Assembly (NCBI RefSeq): GCF_002575655.3
Contig: NC_053040.3
Coordinates: forward strand, 356,126,267-356,190,266
Length of the DNA stretch: 64,000 nucleotides
Reading direction: 5' to 3'
From: Aegilops tauschii subsp. strangulata
Lineage: Eukaryota > Streptophyta > Magnoliopsida > Poales > Poaceae
Part shown: in pieces, positions 55,115 through 64,000 of the stretch
Layout of the letters: every line of letters starts with the position of its first letter
Numbering within the stretch: the first letter of the stretch is position 1
Notes under the pieces: generated by a model
Seen by the model: only the letters and a program-made list of their open reading frames with translations
Database searches by the model: none
Told to the model about the DNA's origin: nothing
Translations under genes and position numbers: made by a program

Positions 55115-58100
55115 TGTAATGACCACGATGCGGCTATATCTCCCACGTGTCGAGGCACGACTTAGAGGCATAACAGCATTATAGGTATTGTCGCAAGAAG
55201 GGTCATCTTCACACAATCCCATGTAATGAACAAGAATGGGATAAAGAGAGTTGGCTTACAATCTCCACTTCACACAAAACATAATTAAAATCATACATCA
55301 TCCAAAATACACACGTAGACCGACTACGGTCAAATCCAAATGGAAAGAAGATAACCCCAAATGCTAGATCCCCGATCGTCCCAACTGGGCTCCACTACTG
55401 ATCATCAGGAAACGAAACATAGTAACGACCACGGTCCTCGTCGAACTCCCACTTGAGCTCGGTTGCGTCATCTGCCCAGGTATCCTCGGCACCTGCAACT
55501 ATTTTGGTAGAATCTGTGAGTCACGAGGACTCAGCAATCTCACACCCGCGAGATCAAGACTATTTAAGCTTGTAGGTAGGAAAGGGGTAACATGGTGGAG
55601 CTGCAGCAAGCACTAAGCATATATGGTGGCTAACATACGCAAAGGAGAGCGAGAAGAGAAACAAGCATCGGTCGAGAAGCTAGAAGTGATCCTGAAACTA
55701 CTTACGCGCAACCACAACACAAGAACCGTGTTCACTTCCTGGACTCCACCGGAAAGAGACCATCACGGCTACACACGCGATTGATTCATTTTAATTAAGT
55801 CCAGTGTCAAGTTCTCTACAACCGGACATTAACAAATTCCCATCTGCCTCATAACCGCGGGCACGGCTTTTGAAAGATAATACCCTGCAGGGGTGTCCCA
55901 ACTTAGCCCATCACAAGCTCTCGCGGTCAACGAAGGATATTCCTTCTCCCGGGAAGACCCGATCAGTCTCGGAATCCCGGTTTACAAGACATTTCGACAG
56001 TGTTAAAACAAGACCAGCAAAGCCGCCCGATGTGCCGAAAATCCCGATAGGAGCGGCACATATCTCATTCTCAGGGCACACCGGATAAGTCAAGCTACGA
56101 GTAAAACCAGCCCTCAAGTTGCCCCGAGGTGGCCCCACAGGTTGCTCAGTTCGGACCAACACTCGAAGGAGCACTGGCCCGGGGGGGGGGGGGGTTAAAT
56201 AAAGATGACCCTCGGGCTCGCGAAAACCCAAGGGAAAAAGGCTTAGGTGGCAAATGGTAAAACCAAGGTTGGGCCTTGCTGGAGGAGTTTCAACCAAAGA
56301 GAACTGTCAAGGGGGTCCCATAAATCACCCAACCGCGTAAGGAACGCAAAATCCAGGAACATAACACCGGTATGACGGAAACTAGGGCGGCAGGAGTGGA
56401 ACAAAACACCAGGCATAAGGCCGAGCCTTCCACCCTTTACCAAGTATATAGATGCATTAATTAAATGAGAGATATTTTGATATCCCAAAATATCCATGTT
56501 CCAACATGGAACCAACTTCAACTTCACCTGCAACTAGCAACACTATAAGAAGGGGCTGAGCAAAAGCGGTAACTTAGCCAAACAACGGTTTGCTAGGAAA
56601 GGATGGTTAGAGGCTTGACATGGCAATATGGGAGGCATGATATGGCAAGTGGTAGGTAGTGCAGCATAGCAATAGAGCGAACAACTAGCAAACAAAGATA
56701 GAAGTGATTTCGAGGGTATGGTCATCTTGCCTGCAAGGTTCTCAGAGTTGTCGTAAGCTTGATCCTCGTAAGCGTTCTCAACAGGTTCCTCATAAGCGTT
56801 CTTGTCTCCCGGCTCTACCCAAAGCAAGAACACAAGCAAAGGACTAACAATCAATCACGGGAAATGCACAAGCAACATGATGCAATACATGGCATGATAA
56901 GCGAGATGGGATATGCAATGCATATGCGTGCTCCGAAAAGAAAATGATGAACAAGGCATCAACTTGGCAAACCAAGTAGGCTGCTGGAAAGATGAGATGA
57001 TTTCGGTTGAAATCGATATAAAGATCACCGGAATCGGATGCACGGTTTGCAAATGACAAGCAAAACAAAGATGGCACAATTCTGCGATTAACAGCACGAT
57101 GCCACTTAGTATGCAACAAGAAGCTAAGCTACTGCACTCCAACATGACAACAAAGCATATGACAGTGATGTACTCGAGATGCTTGACAAAATATGAACAC
57201 TGAGCTACGGCTAGATCACACAATAACAGGTTCAAACAAGCATTTCAAAAGTGCAAAAGATATCAGCTTCAACGACACTGGTGAAAATACTGAACATGGC
57301 ATAAACAGCATCACGAAGCCATGTTTAGAACAAGCAATCAGCATTCTACAGGAACTTATCATAGCTAAACAAGGCATGGCATGAATCTACTAAATGAATA
57401 GAACAAAAGTCCCTTACTGACCATGAGCCAAAAAGGATCAGAAGATATGATGGCACCCATGTAAACTTAGCAAGTTTCGTCAACAGATTTCAGACTTATG
57501 AAGGCATTAACAGAATTATGAAGGCATCTTTGTGAGCTCGATTCACTCGGCACAAAGCATTGCATGACAAAACAAGCATACCAACAGCAGGAAGACATGT
57601 TCATGAAGCTATCCATGGCAAGATCAAGTTCATAGCATGTATGGATAACTAGCAACATCCATGGCAAAATTCTATAGCATGTTAACATTCTGCCAGGAAC
57701 ATTTTATAGCAAAAGTAGAGCAAGATTGAGACATGCTAGGGCACTGAATAATTGCAAGAAGGGGCTTGGATGGATACAGTACATCTATATGTCCAAAACA
57801 TCCTTACTGAATATACTCAAAAGAAGCATGGATCTCACTGTAGCAATATGGATACATGGCATCAAATAACAGCAGGAAAAGACAGCAAAATCCTAAGTCC
57901 CTGAAAACAGAAACATCACGAAGCCTAGTTTGCATGCTTGTGCTAGTCACCACATAGATCACAAAAATACATGGCATACACCCCAGTAAAGACGGTATGG
58001 CATAGATCAAAACACATGTAGAGCTCATGCCCAAAAGGTGCACACATCAAATGCAGCAAAAATGACAAAACATCATAATCTGATAAGTAACAGCAGTAAA

Positions 58101-59365
58101 CAACATATAGCACTCTTGCATTAGAGATTTGGGTATCAAGATGGACTCAAACAAGCAGCTCACAATGGAACAAAATGAAGAGCATCTCCTGATGAACATT
58201 TTGATATATCATGCGCATGAAACGGAGCAGTATGGCAGGACATATGATGTGATGAATAGGGCAACATAACGTGACAGAAAAAGGACTTAGAGGAATTTTC
58301 ACCTCCGAAATCCCAGATCTAGGGTTCGGGCGTGGAAATCGAGGCATGGCCGGGCTCTCGCCGGAGATGGACGGCGTCGCGGCCGGAGCGACGAGGTCGG
58401 GGCGAGGCGCCGGCGGGACGGGGCCGCGGGACCGGCGACCGGGGCCGCGGAGCCGGGCGGCGACTGGGAGGAGACGGAGGCAGACCGGGCGGCGGCGGAG
58501 TCGGCGGCCAGCGGCTGGGAGGTCCGATCGGCCGGGCCCGCAAGGTTGCCGGAGTCCGGGCAGGCGGCGGCGGACGGCGGCGCGCGGGCGTCGCGCGGGA
58601 GGAGGCGGAGGCGCGGGAGACTGGCGGAGCGCGGAACGGGCCGCGGGGGCCGGACGCGGGCTCGGCGGGCCGGCGGCAGTGGGAGGCGGCGGCGGCCATG
58701 TGGCAGCGCATGATTGGCTCGGGGCGGCGGCGGCGAATTTGTCCGGCGCCTCCGGACGTGTCCGGCGCGCGGAGGGAGCGGGGCTAAGGTTTTGGACCCG
58801 GATTTGGAGGAGGGGTGCACATATTTATAGCTAGAGGGAGCTAGGAGACTCCAAATGGGGTGTAGTTTTCGCCCGCACGATCATGATCCGGCGACGGAGA
58901 GCATGGAGGGGGTTTAGATGGGTTATTGGGCTGTTTTGGAGGGGTGTTGGGCTGCAAGACACAAGAGTCCTTTGCGGTTACCTGGTTAACCGTTGGAGCA
59001 TCAAACGACCTCCAAATGGAACGAAACTTGACAGGTGGTCTACCGGTGGTGTACCAAGGCCACATGGCAAACCTCGGTGCATTCCACACACGTTTAACAC
59101 CCGCTTACGAAAAGAGACAAGAGGGGTGCGCCGGTGCATGTGGGAGTGTCGGATTGCAAAACGGACAACGGGGAAATGCTCGGATGCATGAGACGAACAC
59201 GTATGCAAATGAGATGCACATGATGACACGATATGAAATGCATGACATGAACAAAATGCAAAACGAAAGACAAAAACCCAACCACGGAGGGAATATCATA
59301 ACACATAGCCAAAAATGGCAAGAGTTGGAGTTACAAATATGGAAAGTTACAACCGGGGTGTTACA
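55115..59365 (-). mobile_element. Solo LTR, 4.25 kb (Gypsy-like)
   Basis: In element orientation it starts TGTAACACCCCGGTTGTAAC at 59365 and ends CATCGTGGTCATTACA at 55115. It splits a tandem array whose unit is seen on both sides. The flanks ATCCT (left) and CTCGT (right) each differ by one base from CTCCT of the array consensus, so the original target duplication was CTCCT. I find no primer-binding site or polyprotein motif inside, so it looks like a solo LTR rather than a complete element. It contains a G-run at 56178-56193 and a GC-rich leader (58320-58790). Confidence 0.75.
58821..58830 (-). promoter_or_regulatory. TATA box of the 4.25 kb solo LTR
   Basis: CTATAAATAT on the minus strand is followed downstream by the GC-rich leader at 58790-58320. 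The LTR probably retains a promoter pointing left. Confidence 0.65.
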
Positions 59366-59705
59366 CTCGTACGGTCGAAACGGGGGTCCTGTTGATCGGG
59401 AGGAGTGTGGCGTACCGCAAAACGGAGCAAACGGACCTCCTACGGTCGAAACAGGGGTCCTGTTGATCGGTAGGGGTGTGGCGTACCGCAAAACGGAGGA
59501 AACGGACCTCCTACGTTCGGAACGGGGGTCCTGTTGATCGGGAGGGGTGTGGCGTACCGCAAAACGGATGAAACGGACCTCCTACGGTCGAAACGGGGGT
59601 CCTGTTGATCGGGAGGGGTGTGGCGTACCGCAAAACGGACGAAACGGACCTCCTACGGTCGAAACGGGGGTCATCTTCATCGGGAGGGGTGTGGCGTACT
59701 GCAAA
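59366..59705 (+). repeat. 71 bp tandem array in CACTA copy 2
   Basis: Units start at 59366, 59437, 59508, 59579 and 59650 (the last is partial and diverged). The core GGGGTGTGGCGTACCGCAAA is common to all, and CTCCTACGGTCG opens most units. A partial unit lies at 55063-55114 on the other side of the solo LTR. The ORFs reading through it are artefacts of the unit. Confidence 0.88.
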
Positions 59706-60060
59706 ACGGGACTCCACGGGATACTGTTCATCTCCACCGTCGACCTCCTCTAGCCTCCACGGGCTCCTGTTCATCCAGCCTCCACCGCGCGCTACTCCAC
59801 CGGCTACTGTTCAACCACCCCTCCATGGGCACCCCTCCACCGTCTACAGTTCATCCAGCCCTCCACACCACGGGGTCCTGTTCAACCACCCCTCCACAGG
59901 CACCCCTCCACCGTCTACTGTTCATCCAGCCCTCCACCACACCACGGGGTCCTGTTCATCCAATCGATCGGCTTCAGTTAGCAGCAGTAGCGAAGGAATC
60001 GCTCGATTGGGTTCAGTTAACAGCCATCGATCGATCGCTCGGGTTCAGTAACGCGTAGCC
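59706..60060 (+). repeat. Short repeats with CTGTTCATCCA
   Basis: CTCCTGTTCATCCAGCC, CACCCCTCCACCGTCTAC and GGGGTCCTGTTCA(A/T)CCA recur three to four times. This pyrimidine-rich segment continues the subterminal arrays. Confidence 0.65.
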
Positions 60061-60463
60061 TGCAGTGCAATCGCTCGGGTTCAGTTAGAGCCCAACGCCT
60101 CGCTCGGGTTCAGTTAGAGCCAACGCCTCGCACACATGCGCGTACGTGTACGAGAGAAACACGCATCGCTCAGCCCCCGACCTCCCACAGTAACCGGCAA
60201 CTCCCCGAAATCCCCCCCCTCGCTTCTACCATGGTTTTTTCTGTCGTGGACGGCCCAAAGAATGTCATGTAGCTGCGTCTCCGGCCCGCCCAGGACGAAA
60301 ATCCCATTTTCTGTCATGATTTTTTGTCATAGAAGTAGGAGCCCACCACATCTATGATGATACCGGGTTTTGTCACAATTATCGTCATAGAAGTGTCATA
60401 TGTATGACAGAAAAAAATTTCGTTCGGCCCAAAATGTCACGGATGTGTCTTTTTTTGTTAGTG
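60061..60463 (+). repeat. Right terminal region of CACTA copy 2
   Basis: Short repeats of CGCTCGGGTTCAGTTAGAGCC are followed by TGTCATAGAAG/TGTCACGGATG phrases like those of the other end, and the terminus TTTTTTTGTTAGTG at 60450-60463. The last base of the transposon abuts Tat-clade gag. Confidence 0.75.
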
Positions 60464-61575
60464 GTTGTCGCCGCCGCCCACGCCAGCGGAAGCTTTGGCG
60501 CGCGCACAGCTGCTCCTCGTCATCCCTCCTGCTGCGGAGAAGCTCGGCAAGTGGAGGGCCACCATCCGAAGCCTTGTCGCCGTTGCAAACAAAGACGATC
60601 CGCGACCGGCGGGGCCCTCGGGTCGGCGCTCCACCGAGCCACCACATGTTGGCGCTGGGAGGACCGGGGGAGCTGCGGCCACGGTGCACTCTCCTCCTCC
60701 TCGCCACCCGCCGCGGGCGTCGGCCCGTCACGACGACGCTTGTGATAACATCTCCCTAGCGTCGTCCGACCCGTGGAGCCTCCGCGACCAGCGCCAGGTC
60801 CTTCGGGAGCGAGCTCACGAAGAAGCTCGAACCACCGTCAAGCGCCGGCGCGAAACGCGCCGCCAGTCGGACAAGCGGGCGGGACCCGCTATGGACCACC
60901 CGGCACCGGGGGGCCCCGGCGGCCTACCTTACGAGGTGGGCTGCCCGACTTTTACCCGTGAGCTGCGGCAGTTCCAGTGGCCGTCCCACCGCACGTTCAA
61001 GCCCGACGTCGGCGAGAAGTACACTGGCAAGACCCATCCGACCGAGTTCCTCAGCATCTACACCATCGCGATGCAGGCTGCTGGGGCTCGCGACGACAAG
61101 GTGCTTGCCAACTATTTCATGCTAGCGCTCAAACCCAATGTGATGTCTTTCTTGATGCACTTGCCGGTGGATTCCATTTCTTCTTGGTTGGATCTGTGCC
61201 ATGAGTTCATTGGCGCCTTGACAGGAGGCCACCAAGCTCATGGCGAGGCCAGTGATCTACATATCATTCCCCAGAAGGAAGGGGAGACCCAGCGCAAGTA
61301 CATCCAGAGATTCAGCCGGGTGCAGTACAACATCCCCGACGTTCATCCCGCTGCTGTGATTAGCGCGTTCCACCAGAACGCGCGCAATTGCAAGATGCGC
61401 GAGGAGCTGGCGATGACCAAGGTTAAGGATGTGGCTGAGCTCTATGTTCTGGCCGATAGGTGCGCCCGGGCTGAAGAGGGAAGGAAGTACCCCGGCGAAG
61501 ACGCCGGCGCGGAAACCGACTCTACCGATGAAGACGCCGCCACTCCGACGAAGAAATCCTGGAGACCACTCTCCC
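60464..61575 (+). pseudogene. Tat-clade gag, remaining part after CACTA copy 2
   Basis: The open frame continues gag: SPPPTPAEALARAQLLL, then a low-complexity stretch, then the gag domain (FKPDVGEKYTGKTHPTEFL, DSISSWLDLCHEFIGALTG, RKYIQRFSRVQYNIPDVHP) and an acidic Glu/Asp/Thr stretch. The open frame to 61691 includes about 40 codons past a deletion joint near 61550-61590 that are not gag. The first in-frame ATG is well inside, as expected for a split gene. Its N-terminal part is at 13538-14055. Confidence 0.82.
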
Positions 61576-61584
61576 CGGTAAGGA

Positions 61585-61980
61585 AGCAGACCGCGACTGG
61601 ATCATGTACTTTGATGGGGCCTTCTCGCTACAAGGCGCCGGTGCCGGTGTGCTGCTTGTCGCGCCCACCAGAGAGCACCTCAAGTACGTGATCCAGATGC
61701 ACTTCCCCAGGGAGATGTCCACCAACAACACTGCTGAGTACTAGGGATTGCTTGCCAGTCTCAGGATCGCGGCAGACCTCGGGGTTAAGAAGCTCATCGT
61801 CAGGGGTGACTCGTAGCTTGTTGTTAGGCAGGTCAACAAGGATTACAAGAGCCCATTGATGGAGGCCTACGTAGATGAGGTGAGGAAGCTGGAGGAGCGC
61901 TTTGACGGTATTCAAGCGGAGCACGTCCCCGAATGGAGAACGACATCGCCGATTACCTGTCAAAGCGTGCTACATTCAAG
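61585..61980 (+). pseudogene. Tat-clade RNase H, directly after gag
   Basis: In a frame different from gag, DWIMYFDGAFSLQGAGAGVL, STNNTAEY, VKKLIVRGDS and NDIADYLSKRA give the D, E, D, D pattern of an RNase H domain of the type found in Tat-clade elements. Two TAG stops (after NTAEY and after RGDS) and a frameshift near 61930 disable it. Protease and reverse transcriptase, expected before it, are absent, so a deletion joined the acidic tail of gag to RNase H. Confidence 0.75.
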
Positions 61981-62199
61981 CTACCTGTGGAACCAGGTAC
62001 CTTTTTGCTCTGGTTAACTCAACCATCCGTCGAGCCATCAGCGGGGTAGAACAAGCGGAGGAAGTCAGGTCCCGGCAAGTACTTTCCTACCGAGCCCCCT
62101 GGGGCTGTCGGCAAGGGTGCTAGCGCGGACGCTGAGCCTGCCCAAGAGCGACTGGCTCCGGCAGAGCGTCAAGCCCTAGCCGTAGAGACAACCGCTCCC
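61981..62199 (+). other. Linker between RNase H and integrase
   Basis: Continues the polyprotein in broken frames, rich in Ala, Glu and Pro codons. No motif recognised. Confidence 0.4.
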
Positions 62200-63953
62200 A
62201 TGGCTGAAGAAATGCCTTTGGCCCTTGCCGTCGTGCCCCAGGCTCCGGCATGGGCACAGCATACCGTCCAATTCCTCCAAACAGGGGAGCTTCCTGAGGA
62301 GCAGGAAGAAGCGGAAAAAGTAGCCCGTCGGTCCGCCCTGTACCAGTTCGTCGATGACGTCCTGTACAGGAGAAAGCCAAACGGTGTGAAATTGAAGTGC
62401 ATCCCCCGGGAGGAAGGACTGGAGCTGTTGAAAGAGATACATGGAGGCATATGTGGCTCCCACATAGGGTCGAGGGCCCTTGCCGGGAAGGAGTTCCGGC
62501 AAGGTTTCTTCTGGCCCACCGCCCTCCAAGATGCGACGGCACTAGCAACCAAGTGTGAAGCGTGCCAGTTCCATTCAAAGAAGCTTCATCAACCCGCTCA
62601 AGCCCTTCAAACAATCCCTCTCTCCTGGCCATTCTCAGTCTGGGGGCTCGATATACTGGGCCCTTTCCCCCGCGCTGTCGGGGCTTTGAGTACTTGTACG
62701 TTGCAGTCGACAAGTTCACAAAGTGGTCGAAAGTGGAAGCAGTGAGAAAGGTGACTGCTCAGTCAGCCGTCAAGTTCTTCAAGGGACTGGTCTGCCGTTT
62801 TGGTGTGCCGAACAGAGTCATCACCGACAACGGCACGCAGCTCACAAGCCACACCCACGGAGCAACGGCCAAGCGGAGAGGGCGAATGCTGAAGTGTTGC
62901 GAGGCCTGAGAACGAAGACCTTTGACAAGCTGCACAAGAGTGGAAGGCGCTGGATTGATGAGTTGTCGGCGGTTCTTTGGTCGATCAGGACGACGCCAAA
63001 TCGAGCCACCAGCCAGACACCTTTTGCCCTGGTGTCGTGGAATTGTCATGGCAGATGTCCTCGTGCATGGACTTAGTCGTGGAGCCATCGCAACTAGGAA
63101 GCTTAAAGGGGTTAACCGGGACAAAGGACACGAAGATTATACTGGTTCGGCCCCTTACGGTGAGGGTAAAAGCCTACTCCAGTTGAGGTGGAATTACTTA
63201 GGGTTTCGACGACCAGGGAGCTTAACCGCTATGCCTGGCTATCGATCTGATGTTACTTGTCCAGAACCGCCGCCGGGTCGTCCCTTTATATAGAGAGGTT
63301 AACTCCCAGCAGCTCTCAGAGTCCCGGCCGGCTTATAAACAGCGTCCGGCTCGGACTCTTAACTATTCTTGCCTTACACTACAAGTCACGCCTTAACGAC
63401 GGTTTATCACTACGAGCCTTAAGCCGCCTCTGGGCCTTAAGCCCATTACTGAACCGCCATCTTCGAGCTTGATTCTGGGCTTCATGCGATGATCGTCTCA
63501 ACATAACCCGGCCCCTCCTGGGCGGGTGACACCAGTAGTTATATCCCCAACACCTGGTCTACGGGGCAGAAGCAGTTCTCCCCACGGAACTCATATACCG
63601 GTCACCTCGAGTGCTCGCTTATGATGAGCTTGAGCAAGAGCAGTTGCGCCAAGATGACGCGACGCTCCTTGAGGAAGATCGTCTTTGGGCTGCTGTGAGA
63701 GCAGCGCGCTACCAGCAAGCCTTGCGCCGCTACCATAGCCGCAAGGTTCATGCCCGAAGCTTTGAGGAAAGCGACCTTGTTCTTCGGCGCGTTCAGTCAG
63801 CCAAGAATACTAACAAGTTGACGCCAAAGTGGGAAAGCCCTTATCGGGTAATACGAGTCACCAGGCCCGGCGCAGTCCGCCTGGAGACCGAAGATGCCGT
63901 CCCAGTGAGCAACTTCTGGAACATCGAGCATCTTCGCAAGTTTTACCCATAAG
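62200..63953 (+). pseudogene. Tat-clade integrase, frameshifted and split by a solo LTR
   Basis: 62200-62745 carries the zinc motif (EIHGGICGSHIGSRAL with CEACQFHSKKLHQP) and the start of the core (GLDILGPFPRA). A frameshift near 62680 moves to 62562-62909, with VDKFTKWSKVEAV and FGVPNRVITDNGTQLTS. A second near 62860 moves to 62723-63076, with AERANAEVLRGL and WIDELSAVLWSIRTTPNRA. After the solo LTR (63033-63552) the protein continues from about 63558 (EEDRLWAAVRAARYQQ, SPYRVIRVTRPGAVRLE, NFWNIEHLRKFYP) to a TAA at 63950-63952. Removing the LTR and one CCTGG leaves the frame intact at that joint. Catalytic D and D residues are visible. Confidence 0.82.
63033..63552 (+). mobile_element. Solo LTR, 520 bp, inside integrase
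   Basis: It starts TGTCGTGGAATTGTCATGG and ends ATATCCCCAACA, with the perfect 5 bp duplication CCTGG at 63028-63032 and 63553-63557. A TATA-like CTTTATATAG (63284-63294) lies inside. It has no coding capacity. The short length suggests a TRIM-like or small LTR family. I do not assign a name. Confidence 0.85.
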
Positions 63954-64000
63954 GCGCGGATTGCCGGGCCTCCCGGCAAGCCACCTTTTGTACAAGCTTT
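63954..64000 (+). other. Start of the 3' noncoding region of the Tat element
   Basis: Only 47 bases after the polyprotein stop are in the window. The 3' LTR would lie beyond the right edge. Confidence 0.5.

Larger units (their letters stand above)
14056..60463 (-). mobile_element. CACTA transposon copy 2, about 22.7 kb net, with three nested retroelements
   Basis: The left end (AACTACAAAAAAAAACACTT) and the right end (reverse complement CACTAACAAAAAAAGACACA) are similar CACTA-type termini in inverted orientation. Both abut Tat-clade gag, and the gag frame is continuous if the element and 3 bp are removed. The flanking triplets now read GCA and GTT, so the target duplication has decayed or my model is wrong. 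Inside are a TNPA-like pseudogene on the minus strand, an 11 kb non-TE block, GC-rich arrays, and nested Angela, Tekay and solo-LTR insertions. No TNP2-type transposase is visible. An alternative is two different CACTA elements whose inner ends are lost. Confidence 0.6.

Noticed and set aside
58271..58834. 187-codon Arg/Gly/Ala-rich ORF and its antisense partner
   Set aside because: GC-rich leader of a solo LTR; composition-driven open frames on both strands.
59368..60058. ORFs of 146-203 codons crossing the 71 bp array
   Set aside because: Produced by a tandem repeat whose unit is open in the frame; they have no domain.

Overview
The window looks like intergenic DNA from a large Triticeae genome (Triticum or Aegilops). 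I infer this from the element families: an Angela/WIS/BARE-1-type Copia element, an Athila-clade element of the Sabrina/WHAM type, a Tekay chromovirus, a Tat-clade Gypsy element, long CACTA transposons with GGCCC-rich subterminal repeats, and Stowaway, Mutator-like and hAT MITEs. Family names rest on recognition of terminal sequences and protein motifs, not on a database search. I see no intact host protein-coding gene.

Layout from left to right. 1-5422 is the right part of CACTA copy 1 (plus orientation), with decayed exons of a TNPA/Ptta-type transposase gene, subterminal repeats and the element end. It is inserted in an Athila-clade element (5423-12148, minus strand) that keeps an env-like ORF, protease, gag, primer-binding site and 5' LTR but has no reverse transcriptase. 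After a short unassigned spacer, a Tat-clade Gypsy element begins (12617, plus strand: 5' LTR, primer-binding site, gag start). Its gag is interrupted at 14055 and resumes at 60464. The 46.4 kb between is best read as one CACTA insertion (copy 2, inverted relative to copy 1).

Within CACTA copy 2 lie: a complete Angela-type Copia element (14840-23380, TSD GTTTC); the TNPA-like pseudogene (24200-27854) with its GC-rich upstream region; an 11 kb block (29.6-40.6 kb) with almost no transposon coding, built from diverged repeats of an exon-intron-like module; a young Tekay Gypsy element (40618-51544, TSD CAAAA) with an extra 243-residue ORF ahead of gag; a short exon-like ORF (51973-52149); GC-rich subterminal arrays; and a 4.25 kb solo LTR (55115-59365). 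Without the three retroelements CACTA copy 2 is about 22.7 kb. I find no TNP2-type transposase in it, so it appears non-autonomous and to carry captured sequence.

After 60464 the Tat element continues: rest of gag, a deletion joining gag to RNase H (protease and reverse transcriptase missing), then an integrase split by a 520 bp solo LTR (63033-63552). The inferred order of events is Tat element first, then CACTA copy 2 and the small solo LTR into it, then the Angela element, the 4.25 kb LTR and lastly the Tekay element into CACTA copy 2. CACTA copy 1 entered the Athila element independently.
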